From NCBI RefSeq assembly GCF_901521055.1, contig NZ_CABEGA010000013.1:1-64000 (forward strand): a stretch of DNA of 64,000 nt. The letters are read 5' to 3'. The DNA comes from Cellulomonas hominis (GTDB lineage Bacteria; Actinomycetota; Actinomycetes; Actinomycetales; Cellulomonadaceae). The position numbers and the translations under genes were made by a program. The notes under the pieces are model-generated. The model was not told where the DNA came from, ran no database searches, and worked only from the letters and a program-made list of their open reading frames with translations. This document shows positions 43,884 to 52,595 of the stretch, piece by piece (within the stretch, counting starts at the first letter, position 1; every line of letters begins with the position of its first letter).

Positions 43884-44067
43884 GCGCGGCCGCACGCGGT
43901 GGCGTGGACATCTGGTGCAGATGGGTGGGTCCGGGGCCCGGGCGGCCCGGGCGGGTGACAGACTGCCGTGCGGTGAGTGCGTTCCGACGCACTGGTGACA
44001 GGGCCTGCGCCGCGGCGCGGCAGCCGTCCGGCGGCGCGCGGGACGCAGGAAGGGAAACAGCGTACTG

Positions 44068-45138
44068 ATGGCGATCTTCGAGCTCGACGGCGGCCGCGGC
44101 AGTCTCGTCCAGCCGATGCGGCCCCGGGCCGACTCCTTCGAGGTCGACTCCGCGACGCTGGTCACCGACCACGTGGCCGCGCTGCTCGGCGAGCAGGTGC
44201 TCCCCGTCCGGGAGGGCGGCTCCGGCGGCCCGCACCTGCTGGCGCTCGACGCCGCGACCCGGCCCGTCGTGGTCGAGGTCGTGCAGCAGCTGGACGAGGC
44301 CGGGCTGGTGCGCGCGCTGCGGCACGCCGGCGGGGCCGCCCGCCTGAGCCGCGCCGACCTGGCCCGCATGTACTCCGGCGGCGCGGACGCGTTCGAGCCC
44401 GACCTCGCGGTGTTCCGCGACCGGGCGCCGATCCTGCAGGCGCAGGCGCCCGCGGCGACGGGGGTGCGGCTCGTGATCGTGTGCGCGGACGTCGCCGAGG
44501 GCGTCCTCGACGCGGTCGACTTCGTCACCGCCGGCGCGCACGTCGAGGTCCTGCGGCTCGGCGTGACGCAGGGCCCCGGCGGGCGCCGGTACGTCGACGT
44601 GTCCCCGCTGCGGTCCAGCACCGCGGGCGAGCGCCGTGCGGTCGAGCCCGGGCCGCGCACCGGGTCGATCCAGGTCGCCCCCCGCGCCTCCGGGGCGGCC
44701 GTCACCGACCCGACCCCGGTCGTGCCCCGGCCGGCGTCCGACACGGCAGGGCCGCACCGGCACGCCGCTCCCGAGCCCGGCCCGGCCGAGCCCGCGCCCA
44801 CCGCGCGGACCGAGCCCGCACGCGCGGACGAGACCACGCTGCTGCCCGCCGTCCCCCCGGAGACCGACCGCACCCCGGTGCCGTCGCTCGCCGCCATCGC
44901 CGCCGCCGAGGGCCGGCCGACCGAGCTGGTCTGGCTCCGCGTCCGGCGCGGCCAGCGGCTGGTCGCGACGCTGCGCGCCGACGGGCTCATCGAGCTGCCG
45001 GGCGGCAGCGTGCACGCCGACCCCGACGACGCGGCGACCGAGGCGGCGGACCTGGAGCGGCCGACCGACGGCTGGCGGGTGTGGCGGGTCGGCGGCGACG
45101 ACGGCCCGACGCTCGGCGAGGCGGCCGGCGTCGTCTGA
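44068..45138 (+). CDS. RAMA-domain protein with nuclease-like N-terminal domain
   Basis: The 356-residue protein has two domains joined by a Pro/Ala/Thr linker (about 190-280). The N-terminal domain (1-185) has a strand layout like NucS/DUF91 PD-(D/E)xK folds: LLALDAATRPVVVEVV gives Asp 61 and Glu 70. The usual Lys of ExK is Val 72, so catalysis is doubtful. The C-terminal 70 residues (ATLRADGLIELPGG, later DGWRVWRV) resemble the RAMA domain, which occurs with adenine methylases and is thought to read modified DNA. A DNA-related role is inference. It has no methylase or restriction neighbour. Confidence 0.6.
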   Translation: MAIFELDGGRGSLVQPMRPRADSFEVDSATLVTDHVAALLGEQVLPVREGGSGGPHLLALDAATRPVVVEVVQQLDEAGLVRALRHAGGAARLSRADLARMYSGGADAFEPDLAVFRDRAPILQAQAPAATGVRLVIVCADVAEGVLDAVDFVTAGAHVEVLRLGVTQGPGGRRYVDVSPLRSSTAGERRAVEPGPRTGSIQVAPRASGAAVTDPTPVVPRPASDTAGPHRHAAPEPGPAEPAPTARTEPARADETTLLPAVPPETDRTPVPSLAAIAAAEGRPTELVWLRVRRGQRLVATLRADGLIELPGGSVHADPDDAATEAADLERPTDGWRVWRVGGDDGPTLGEAAGVV

Positions 45139-45141
45139 CGC

Positions 45142-46110
45142 TCACGACCAGCCGTAGGCCGCCGTCCACCGGCTGATCTCGGCGTACAGCCGCGCCCGGA
45201 CCGGGGCCGGCGACAGCGTGAGGTCGTGCACCCCGCCGGCGATCCGCACCACGGACACCAGCGGGCCGAGCTGCACGGACCGCCGCGCCAGCAGCTCCAC
45301 GTCCAGCACGATGTCCGCGGCGCGCATGTCCTCGCTCCACCGCGGGCTGATGACGGTCCGGGTGGACGCCAGCATGAGGACCGGCGTGGTGATGTGCAGG
45401 CCTCGCGCGACCTCCGCGTGACCCGCCATCACCGCGGCCAGCCAGCCGGCGCGCACCGGGAACGACGGGGTCGGCCGCCAGGTCTCGTCGTAGGTCCACT
45501 CCCCGCCGTCGGACGTGCGCAGGGTGCGGGCGTAGAAGCCGGGGTCGATGTTCGGCAGCGGCGTCTTCGGCTGGATGCGGGCGAGCCGCGCGATCGCCGG
45601 GGCGCTGACGTGCCGGACCACCGCGGCGCCCTGCAGCTCCAGCCACGGGGAGTTCAGCACCAGCCCGTGCACCCGCCCCGGGTGCCGGTCGGCCCACAGG
45701 ACCGTGATCAGCCCGCCCGTCGAGTGGCCCATGAGCATGACGCGGGCCCGGCGGCCGAGGTCGCGGTGCACCTGGTCGAGGGCCGCCTCGATCTCCTCGT
45801 CGTAGGTGCGCAGGTCGTCGACGTAGCCGGGGGTCTGGTGGGGGCGCAGGCTGCGGCCGTACTTGCGCAGGTCGAGCGCGTAGAAGGCGGCGCCCTGCGC
45901 GTGCCAGAACTCCGCGAGCCCGGTCTGGAAGAAGTAGTCCGACCAGCCGTGCACGTACAGGACCGCCCGCGAGGGCCGGATCGGCTCGGGGGTCGGCGGC
46001 GCGTACCGGACCAGGGAGGCGACGACCTCGCCCTCGTCGTCGGGAGCGAGCTCGATCGTCCGGACGCGGTAGTCCTCACCGAGGACGTCCGTGCGCCAGC
46101 GGCCCGCCAT
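45142..46110 (-). CDS. Alpha/beta hydrolase (serine aminopeptidase S33 type)
   Basis: The 322-residue hydrolase has an oxyanion segment (LYVHGWSDYFFQ), nucleophile elbow GHSTGG (Ser about 132), an Asp region near the C-terminal third and a final His (GGVHDLTLS). It resembles monoacylglycerol-lipase-like enzymes; substrate unknown. The ATG at 46110 is preferred over the GTG at 46116 because AGGGGGTG is then correctly spaced. It is convergent with the RAMA gene, with only three bases between. Confidence 0.87.
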   Translation of the reverse strand: MAGRWRTDVLGEDYRVRTIELAPDDEGEVVASLVRYAPPTPEPIRPSRAVLYVHGWSDYFFQTGLAEFWHAQGAAFYALDLRKYGRSLRPHQTPGYVDDLRTYDEEIEAALDQVHRDLGRRARVMLMGHSTGGLITVLWADRHPGRVHGLVLNSPWLELQGAAVVRHVSAPAIARLARIQPKTPLPNIDPGFYARTLRTSDGGEWTYDETWRPTPSFPVRAGWLAAVMAGHAEVARGLHITTPVLMLASTRTVISPRWSEDMRAADIVLDVELLARRSVQLGPLVSVVRIAGGVHDLTLSPAPVRARLYAEISRWTAAYGWS

Positions 46111-46152
46111 GCCCACCCCCTGCGTCGTGCGTCCGCGTCGTCGGCGGCTGCG

Positions 46153-47115
46153 TCAGACCTCGGCGACGACCTTGCCGAACTGCTCGCCGCGCGCCAAGCG
46201 TGCCAGGCCGTCGCCCACCCGGGCCAGCGGGACGGTGGAGTCGACGACCGGCCGCACGCCCGTGCGGGCCAGGAACGCCAGCAGCTGCTCGAGGTCCTGC
46301 CGGCTGCCCATGGTGGCGCCCAGCACCGCGATCTCCAGGAAGAACAGCCGCTGGATCTCCATCGCGGCGGGGTCGCCGGTGGTGGCGCCGGCGACGACGA
46401 TCGTGCCGCCCGGGCGCACCGAGCGCACGGAGTGCGACCAGGTCGCGGCGCCCACCGTCTCGATCACCAGGTCGGCCCGGCCGGGCAGCCGCTCGCCGGG
46501 CGCGACCGCTCCGGCGGCACCCAGGTCCAGCGCCCGCGCCCGCCGGCCCTCGTCGCGGCTCGTGGCCCAGACCTCGAGCCCCGCTGCCGCGGCGAGCCGG
46601 ATCGCCGCCGTGGCGACACCACCGCCCGCGCCCTGCACCAGCACGCGCTGGCCCGGCTGCGCGCGGCCCGTCGTGAACAGCATCCGGTACGCGGTCAGCC
46701 AGGCGGTCGGCACGCACGCGGCCTCGACGAACGACAGCCCGGCGGGCTTGTCCACGAGGTTCCACGTGGGGACGGCGACCTGCTCGGCCAGCGTGCCCGG
46801 GTACCGCTCGGACAGCAGCGACCGGGGCTCCGCGGGGCCGACGCCGTGGCCGCTCGCCCCGCCGACCACCGCGTGCAGCACGACCTCGCGGCCGTCCGCG
46901 GTGACGCCCGCGGCGTCGGTGCCGAGCACCATCGGCAGCTGCTCCGCCCGCAGGCCGACGCCGCGCAGGGACCACAGGTCGTGCTGGTTGAGCGCGGCGG
47001 CCCGGACGTCGACGGTCGTCCAGTGCTCGCGGGCCTCCGGTGCGGGGTGCTCCCCGACGGTCAGCCCGGCCAGCGGGTCGTCGGGCGCGAACCGGGTCAC
47101 GAGGGCGGCGAGCAC
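46153..47115 (-). CDS. Zinc-type alcohol dehydrogenase-like / quinone oxidoreductase
   Basis: A 320-residue medium-chain dehydrogenase with a GroES-like first half (AAALNQHDLWSLRGVG, LGTDAAGV) and a Rossmann domain (VLVQGAGGGVATAAIRLAAA). The zinc Cys/His pair of true alcohol dehydrogenases is not seen, so it is probably an NADPH-dependent quinone or enoyl reductase. GTG start. It lies 17 bases after the DinB-like gene and 42 bases before the hydrolase gene in the same direction. Confidence 0.87.
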   Translation of the reverse strand: MLAALVTRFAPDDPLAGLTVGEHPAPEAREHWTTVDVRAAALNQHDLWSLRGVGLRAEQLPMVLGTDAAGVTADGREVVLHAVVGGASGHGVGPAEPRSLLSERYPGTLAEQVAVPTWNLVDKPAGLSFVEAACVPTAWLTAYRMLFTTGRAQPGQRVLVQGAGGGVATAAIRLAAAAGLEVWATSRDEGRRARALDLGAAGAVAPGERLPGRADLVIETVGAATWSHSVRSVRPGGTIVVAGATTGDPAAMEIQRLFFLEIAVLGATMGSRQDLEQLLAFLARTGVRPVVDSTVPLARVGDGLARLARGEQFGKVVAEV

Positions 47116-47132
47116 GGTCCCGACCCTAGCCC

Positions 47133-47960
47133 TCAGAGCAGCGGCAGCATGCGACCGAGGTCCGGGACGGCGTCGGAGGTGAACCGCGGGGCCAGCGCCG
47201 CCGCCAGCACGTCGACGTCGTAGGGCACGCGCCCGGCGGCGAGCCGCACCCAGGTCAGCGGCTGCACGATCTCCAGGTCCCAGCCGCCGCGTGCCTGCAC
47301 GATCCGCAGCAGCTCGCGGGACACGAGGTCCAGCGCGTCGCCGTCGACGGGCCCGCCGCCGCCGGGCTCGTCCACCGCGCCGTCAGCCCCGACCACGCCG
47401 ACGCCGACCCGGGGCAGCGGGCCGACGCCCGTGCCGAGCTCCGCGCGGGAGCCGGGGGCCGCCCCGCGGGCGCGGGCGAGGGAGCGCTGCAGGTCGTCGG
47501 CGTGCACGACCAGCTCGGTCACCCGGGAGGCGACCATCGTGGACAGCAGCACGGGGCCGCGGCGGGCCTGCACGACGCGGTCCTGCGGGCCGAGCTCGTC
47601 GAGGCGGGCGAACGCCCGCGCCACCAGGGCGTCGACGTGGCGCAGCGGGTCGTCGGCGATCTCGGCGGACAGCTCGCGGGTGACCCGGTCGATGTCGTCG
47701 GCGCGGCCGGCGTAGGTCCCGAGGTACTCCGCGAGGCTGAGCGGGACGGTGCCGTGCGGGACCGGCTCGCAGTCGGCCAGGGCGCTCATCGCCCGGCCCA
47801 GGTGGGCGACCACGTCGGCGACGGACCAGCCGTCCAGCACGCTGGGGGCGCCGGCGGTGTCCGCGTCGAGCACGTCACCCACCCACGCGCGCAGCGTCCG
47901 CCACTGCTGCCGGAGCACCACGGTGCGGGCGGCGACGTCCTCGGTCCCGGTGCGAGCCAT
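47133..47960 (-). CDS. DinB/MDMPI-type (mycothiol-dependent) protein
   Basis: A 275-residue protein with the four-helix DinB-like N-terminal domain of the mycothiol maleylpyruvate isomerase superfamily. WSVADVVAHLGRAMSAL supplies a metal His and RVTELVVHADDL a second His. A C-terminal sterol-carrier-like half follows. Members use mycothiol for isomerisation or thiol transfer; the exact reaction is unknown. The ATG at 47960 gives a better start than upstream options. Confidence 0.85.
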   Translation of the reverse strand: MARTGTEDVAARTVVLRQQWRTLRAWVGDVLDADTAGAPSVLDGWSVADVVAHLGRAMSALADCEPVPHGTVPLSLAEYLGTYAGRADDIDRVTRELSAEIADDPLRHVDALVARAFARLDELGPQDRVVQARRGPVLLSTMVASRVTELVVHADDLQRSLARARGAAPGSRAELGTGVGPLPRVGVGVVGADGAVDEPGGGGPVDGDALDLVSRELLRIVQARGGWDLEIVQPLTWVRLAAGRVPYDVDVLAAALAPRFTSDAVPDLGRMLPLL

Positions 47961-48044
47961 GGGCTCAGCCTGGCACGCGCGCGGCGGGGCGCACCCCACC
48001 GCGCCCCGCGGCGCCCGCCGACGGGCCCACCGCGACCGGCCGGC

Positions 48045-49298
48045 TCACCGCTCCAGGTGCGCGCGGACCAGCGGGCCTAGCTGCTCGTGCTCGATCAGGA
48101 ACCCGTCGTGGCCGTAGGGCGTGCGCAGCGTGCGGACGGGCCCGGCCCCGGGGACGCCGGCCGCGATCCGGGCGGACTGCTCGGGCAGGAACAGCCGGTC
48201 GGAGTCGACCGCCACCACCAGGGTGTCCGCGGTGACGCCGGCGAGCGCCGCCTCGACGCCGCCGCGGTCCCGGCCGAGGTCGTGCGTGATCATCGACCGG
48301 GTGAGCACCGCGTAGGTGTTGGCGTCGAACCGGCGGGCGAGCTTGTCGCCGTGGTGGTCGAGGTAGGACTGCACCGCGAACCGGCCGCCGTCCAGCGGCT
48401 CCTCGCCGCCCTGCGGGATGCGGCCGAACCGCTGGTCGAGCTCGGCGGCGCTGCGGTACGTCTGGTGGGCGATCTGGCGGGCCAGGCCGAGGCCGACGTG
48501 CGGCCCCTCGCCGTCCGGCGCGTCGTAGTAGTCGCCGCCGCGGAACCGCGGGTCCGCCGCGAGGGCGGACAGCTGGGTGTGGAACGACGCGATCTGGTCG
48601 CCGGAGGTCTGCGCGGTGGTCGCGATCGCGGCGAGCCGCCGCACCCGGCCCGGAGCCGTCGCGGCCCACTCGAGCGCGCGCTGCCCGCCCATCGACGCCC
48701 CCACGACGAGCGCCCACGAGGCGATGCCCAGCGCGTCGGCGAGCCGGAGCTCCGCGGCGACCTGGTCGCGGACGGTCAGCCAGGGGAACCGGCTGCCCCA
48801 CGGACGGCCGTCGGGGGCGGTGCTCGCCGGGCCGGTGGTGCCCTGGCAGCCGCCCAGCACGTTCGGCGCGACGACGAACCAGCGGTCGGTGTCGATGGGC
48901 GCCCCGGGTCCGACGAGCGTCGACCACCAGCCCGGCGTCGGGTGCCCCGGGCCCGCGGCGCCGGTGACGTGCGAGTCCCCGGTCAGCGCGTGCAGCACCA
49001 GCACGGCGTTCGACCCGTCCGGCGCCGGCGTGCCCCAGGTCTCGTAGGCCATCCGCACCTCGGGCAGGTGCCCGCCGGCCTCCAGGTCGAGCGGGCCGAG
49101 GTCCCGGAACTGGCGACGGCCCACGGGGTCGCCGTCGCGCCAGGCGGACGACGCCCGGGGCGGGGCGTCGGGCTCCGCGCGACGACGGGGCTGGTGCGGG
49201 GTGGTCGTGCGGGGCTCGGGCACAGGACGTCCTGACGGGGGCGCGCCGACGGGCGCCGCGGTGGTCGCGGCGCCCGTCGGGGTGGTGGGGGAGGTCAC
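48045..49298 (-). CDS. metX: Homoserine O-acetyltransferase MetX
   Basis: MetX activates homoserine with acetyl-CoA for methionine synthesis. The 417-residue alpha/beta-hydrolase-fold enzyme shows VLVLHALTGDSHV, the diagnostic NVLGGCQGTTGP, the nucleophile in VGASMGGQ (Ser about 201) and the C-terminal YGHDGFLIEH His. A 50-residue Pro/Thr-rich start is disordered. GTG at 49298, eight bases after the metY stop. It forms a two-gene operon with metY. Confidence 0.95.
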   Translation of the reverse strand: MTSPTTPTGAATTAAPVGAPPSGRPVPEPRTTTPHQPRRRAEPDAPPRASSAWRDGDPVGRRQFRDLGPLDLEAGGHLPEVRMAYETWGTPAPDGSNAVLVLHALTGDSHVTGAAGPGHPTPGWWSTLVGPGAPIDTDRWFVVAPNVLGGCQGTTGPASTAPDGRPWGSRFPWLTVRDQVAAELRLADALGIASWALVVGASMGGQRALEWAATAPGRVRRLAAIATTAQTSGDQIASFHTQLSALAADPRFRGGDYYDAPDGEGPHVGLGLARQIAHQTYRSAAELDQRFGRIPQGGEEPLDGGRFAVQSYLDHHGDKLARRFDANTYAVLTRSMITHDLGRDRGGVEAALAGVTADTLVVAVDSDRLFLPEQSARIAAGVPGAGPVRTLRTPYGHDGFLIEHEQLGPLVRAHLER

Positions 49299-49306
49299 GG
49301 GGGCGC

Positions 49307-50626
49307 TCAGGCCCCCTTGGCGGCGCGGAAGCCGGCGTCGAGGTCGGCGAGGATGTCCTCGACGCCCTCCAGGCCGACGGACAGGCGGACCAGGCCGGGG
49401 GTGACGCCGGACAGCGCCTGCTCCTCGGGCGTCAGCTGGCTGTGCGTCGTCGAGGCGGGGTGGATGACGAGCGAGCGGACGTCGCCGATGTTCGCCACGT
49501 TGGAGTGCAGCTCCAGGGCCGACACGAACGCCTGGCCCGCCTCCGCCCCGCCCGCGATCTCGAACGCGAGGACCGCCCCGGTCCCCCGGGGGCCGTACTT
49601 GCGGCCGAGCTCGTACTGCGGGTGCGACGGCAGGCCCGCGTAGGTGACGGACAGGACGTCGTCGCGCGCCTCGAGCCACTCGGCGACCGTCTGGGCGTTG
49701 GCCACGTGCCGCTCGATGCGCAGCGACAGCGTCTCCAGGCCCTGGGCGATGAGGAACGCGTTGAACGGGCTGATCGCCGCGCCCAGGTCGCGCAGCAGCT
49801 GGACCCGCGCGCGCAGGACGTAGGAGAGGTTGACGCCGAACGCGCCGTCCTTGCCGAGGTCACGCGCGAACACGAGGCCGTCGTAGGACGGGTCCGGCTG
49901 GTTGAACGACGGGAACCGCTCGGGGTCCGCGCCGAAGTCGAAGGTGCCGCCGTCGACGATCACGCCGCCGATCGCGGTGCCGTGCCCGCCCAGGTACTTG
50001 GTCGCGGAGTGCACCACGACGTCGGCGCCCCACTCGAGCGGGCGGATCAGGTACGGGGTCGGGACGGTGTTGTCGACGATCAGCGGGACGCCGGCCTCGT
50101 GCGCGACGCCGGCGACCGTCTCGATGTCGAGCACGTCCTGCTTCGGGTTCGGCACCGTCTCGGCGAAGAACGCCTTGGTGTTCGGGCGCACCGCGTCGCG
50201 CCACGCCTGCGGGTCGTGCGGGTCCGTGACGAACGTGGTCTCGATGCCGTAGCGCGGGAGGGTGTGGTGCAGCAGGTTGTACGTGCCGCCGTAGAGGCTC
50301 GGGCTCGCCACGACGTGGCTGCCGGCCTCGGCGACGTTGAGGATCGCGTACGTCTCGGCGGCCTGGCCGGACGCGACGAGCAGCGCGCCCACGCCGCCCT
50401 CCAGCGACGCCAGCCGGTCCTCGACGGCCTGGACGGTGGGGTTGCCGATGCGGGTGTAGATCGGGCCCAGGTCCTTCAGGGCGAACCGGTCAGCGGCGAC
50501 CCCCGCGTCGGGGAACACGAACGACGTCGACTGGTAGATCGGCAGGGCGCGGGCCCCGGTGGCGGCGTCGGGGGTCTGGCCGGCGTGGATCTGGCGGGTC
50601 TCGAACGACCACTGCTGCTGGGTCAT
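49307..50626 (-). CDS. metY: O-acetylhomoserine sulfhydrylase MetY
   Basis: This PLP enzyme makes homocysteine from O-acetylhomoserine and sulfide. The 439-residue protein has the Cys/Met-metabolism start (FETRQIHAGQTPDAATGAR), IYTRIGNPTVQAVEDRLA, SGQAAETYAILN, IVDNTVPTPYL and the PLP Lys in VHSATKYLGGHG (about 210). An AGGAG ribosome site lies before the ATG at 50626. It is the first gene of metY-metX; the product acetylhomoserine from MetX is its substrate. The long upstream leader may regulate it. Confidence 0.95.
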   Translation of the reverse strand: MTQQQWSFETRQIHAGQTPDAATGARALPIYQSTSFVFPDAGVAADRFALKDLGPIYTRIGNPTVQAVEDRLASLEGGVGALLVASGQAAETYAILNVAEAGSHVVASPSLYGGTYNLLHHTLPRYGIETTFVTDPHDPQAWRDAVRPNTKAFFAETVPNPKQDVLDIETVAGVAHEAGVPLIVDNTVPTPYLIRPLEWGADVVVHSATKYLGGHGTAIGGVIVDGGTFDFGADPERFPSFNQPDPSYDGLVFARDLGKDGAFGVNLSYVLRARVQLLRDLGAAISPFNAFLIAQGLETLSLRIERHVANAQTVAEWLEARDDVLSVTYAGLPSHPQYELGRKYGPRGTGAVLAFEIAGGAEAGQAFVSALELHSNVANIGDVRSLVIHPASTTHSQLTPEEQALSGVTPGLVRLSVGLEGVEDILADLDAGFRAAKGA

Positions 50627-50819
50627 GGTGGCTCCTGGGTGAGGGGGTGCGGGCGGCGCGGGAGGGTGCTGCGGGGGTTCGCACGCGCGTCGTGCCAGGA
50701 GGGGTCCGGGCCGGGGCTGCCGGTGTGCGGCCGCCCCGCGCGACGGACGGTGTCGGTGGCGGGGGAGCCGGGTCCGCGGGGCCGGGGACGGCCTGCGGGC
50801 ACAGCCGAGCGTGCGCTGG
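50627..50819 (-). promoter_or_regulatory. C-rich metY leader
   Basis: Read on the minus strand, this 193-base stretch between the candidate leader peptide and metY is clearly richer in C than G, especially in its last 80 bases, as Rho-utilisation sites are. No SAM riboswitch core was seen. The surrounding 523-base gap 50627-51149 holds no other gene that I can support. Confidence 0.35.
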
Positions 50820-50843
50820 TCAGCGACACATTCGGCGGGACAT
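50820..50843 (-). CDS. Candidate leaderless leader peptide MSRRMCR
   Basis: An eight-codon frame (seven residues plus TGA) rich in Arg, Met and Cys. Its ATG starts 7 bases after a TACTGT -10-like box (50851-50856), where transcription would begin, so it may be translated without a leader. Met and Cys codons before a methionine operon suggest attenuation. Speculative. Confidence 0.3.
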   Translation of the reverse strand: MSRRMCR

Positions 50844-50850
50844 GCGGCTC

Positions 50851-50856
50851 ACAGTA
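50851..50856 (-). promoter_or_regulatory. Candidate -10 box of metY
   Basis: TACTGT on the minus strand, about 225 bases upstream of metY. No good -35 is visible. Confidence 0.3.
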
Positions 50857-51035
50857 CGGAGCAGCCGGGCGTGCCCGGAACAGGCGTCTTGCCATCTGAG
50901 ACACGCCGTCCACTGTGCGGGCGCGATCGCGCTGGTCATCGCGTCGGCATCGCCCAGCCGGGTGATTTGTCGTCGAACCTGTCCAGTTCGTCCCGAACCA
51001 CGCCGATGTGACTCATGTGAACGGTGTGACTCCTG

Positions 51036-51064
51036 TTCACTTCTGTGACGTTCGCAGGTAGCGT
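51036..51064 (+). promoter_or_regulatory. Candidate promoter of the NlpC/P60 gene
   Basis: TTCACT (51036-51041), a 17-base spacer and TAGCGT (51059-51064) fit a housekeeping promoter. An inverted pair GTGAAC/GTTCAC (51017-51040) overlaps the -35 and could be an operator. Confidence 0.4.
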
Positions 51065-51149
51065 TCCCGCGGGGCGAGCCGGTGGACCGGCAGCCGCGGC
51101 GGGCGCAGGACGCGCCGTCACGGAGCCCCGACGACGAAGGGTGGACCTG

Positions 51150-52517
51150 GTGCGGACGACCGGACGAGCGCGCGCGGTGCGCAGCGCTGCCGCGGTGATC
51201 ACGGCGGCGGTGCTCCTCGTGCCCGCGAGCGGTGCGGCCCTGGCGGACCCCGACGTGACCGACCAGGACGTGCGGGACGCCCAGCGGGCGGTCACCAGCG
51301 CGTCCGGTGCGGTCGCCGGCATCGAGGTGCGGCTCGCACAGCTGAGCACGGAGGCCGAGGCCGCGGAGATCCAGGTCGCGCAGGCGGGCGAGACCTACGC
51401 CCAGGCGCAGGCCGACCTCGCCGCGGCCCAGCAGGCCTCCGAGGCGGCCGCCCAGCAGTACGACGAGGCGACCGAGCAGTTCGAGGACGCCCGCGCCACG
51501 CTCGTCGCCATCGCGCGGCAGGCCGCGCGGTCCGGCGGCTCCATGGACACCGTGCAGGCGCTCCTGTCGTCCGACGGGTTCCAGGACGTCGTCGAGCGCA
51601 GCGAGGCGCTGTCCAAGGTCAGCAGCCAGGCCGACGAGGCCGTGCAGTCCTACCTCGCCGCCGAGCAGGTCGCGACCACGCTGAAGAAGCAGGCCGACAC
51701 CGCCGCGGCCGCGCAGGAGACCGCCGCCGCCGACGCGCAGACCGCGCTCGAGGCCGCGGAGCAGGCGCAGTCCGACGCCGACGCGGCCGTGGCGTCCGCC
51801 CAGACCGAGCGGCAGGGCCTCATCGTCCAGCTCGCCGCCGCCCGGAGCACCAGCGCCGAGGTCGAGCAGGCCCGCCAGGACCAGATCGACGCCGAGCGCC
51901 GCCAGCGCGCCGAGGCCGCCGCCCTCGCCCAGCGCACGCAGGTCGCGACCCCGGCGGCGACCGCGCCGGCCACCTCCACCCCGGCCAGCCCGTCGACGCC
52001 CTCGACCCCGAGCACGCCGTCGACGCCCAGCACCCCGCCGGCCACGACGACCCCGCCCGTGACGACGGCCCCGCCGGTCACGGCCCCGCCCGTCACGAAG
52101 CCCCCGGTCACGCCGCCGCCCGTCAGCCCCGGCTCGTCCTCGGGCTCCACGTCCAGCGCCGAGGCCGCGATCGCGTGGGCGCGGACCAAGCTCGGCCTGC
52201 CGTACGTGTGGGGCGGCACCGGCCCGAACGGCTACGACTGCTCCGGCCTGACCCAGGGCGCCTGGCGCTCCGCGGGCGTCAGCCTGAACCGCACGTCGCG
52301 GGACCAGTACCGGCAGGTCAAGAAGATCTCGTACAACGAGCTGCGCCCGGGCGACCTCGTGTTCTGGGGGACGAACCCCAACGACGCGAGCTCGGTCTAC
52401 CACGTGGCCATGTACATCGGCGGCGGGCAGATCATCGAGGCGCCCAAGCCCGGGACGCCCGTCCGGATCACGTCGATGCGCTACTCCGGCACCATGACGT
52501 ACGCCGGCCGCCCGTGA
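51150..52517 (+). CDS. Secreted NlpC/P60 peptidoglycan endopeptidase with coiled coil
   Basis: The 455-residue protein has a signal peptide (about 1-33), a long Ala/Gln/Glu coiled coil (about 40-265), a Pro/Thr linker of short repeats (STPSTPSTP, PPVTAPPVT) and a C-terminal NlpC/P60 domain. Catalytic Cys is in YDCSGLTQG (about 363) and His in VYHVAMYIGG (about 417). It resembles RipA/CwlO-type D,L-endopeptidases that cut stem peptides during growth or division and are often activated through FtsEX and their coiled coil. GTG at 51150; a GTG at 51141 is possible. It is convergent with ppa. Confidence 0.92.
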   Translation: MRTTGRARAVRSAAAVITAAVLLVPASGAALADPDVTDQDVRDAQRAVTSASGAVAGIEVRLAQLSTEAEAAEIQVAQAGETYAQAQADLAAAQQASEAAAQQYDEATEQFEDARATLVAIARQAARSGGSMDTVQALLSSDGFQDVVERSEALSKVSSQADEAVQSYLAAEQVATTLKKQADTAAAAQETAAADAQTALEAAEQAQSDADAAVASAQTERQGLIVQLAAARSTSAEVEQARQDQIDAERRQRAEAAALAQRTQVATPAATAPATSTPASPSTPSTPSTPSTPSTPPATTTPPVTTAPPVTAPPVTKPPVTPPPVSPGSSSGSTSSAEAAIAWARTKLGLPYVWGGTGPNGYDCSGLTQGAWRSAGVSLNRTSRDQYRQVKKISYNELRPGDLVFWGTNPNDASSVYHVAMYIGGGQIIEAPKPGTPVRITSMRYSGTMTYAGRP

Positions 52518-52548
52518 CCGGCCGCCCCTGACGCCAGGCGCGACGCGA

Positions 52549-52583
52549 GGAGCCCCGGCACGCCGTGCGCGTGCCGGGGCTCC
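52549..52583. terminator. Bidirectional terminator between the NlpC/P60 gene and ppa
   Basis: GGAGCCCCGGCACG (52549-52562) pairs perfectly with its complement (52570-52583) around 7 bases. It lies 31 bases after the NlpC stop and 12 after the ppa stop. Confidence 0.8.
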
Positions 52584-52595
52584 TGGCGTGCGGGG

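Noticed and set aside
50627..50950. SAM-type riboswitch before metY
   Set aside because: No conserved SAM-binding core recognisable on the minus strand; a leader peptide fits better.
51009..51050. CRP/GlxR-like site (TGTGA and TCAC elements)
   Set aside because: Half-site spacing is 7 rather than 6 and the second half is shifted, so the match is not convincing.
50940..51149. Cyclic di-AMP (ydaO-type) riboswitch upstream of the NlpC/P60 gene
   Set aside because: Such genes often carry it in actinobacteria, but the conserved core is not seen and only about 80 bases separate the promoter from the start.
51970..52120. Short repeats that might be a CRISPR or tandem element
   Set aside because: They encode the Pro/Thr linker of the NlpC protein, in frame, with no spacers.
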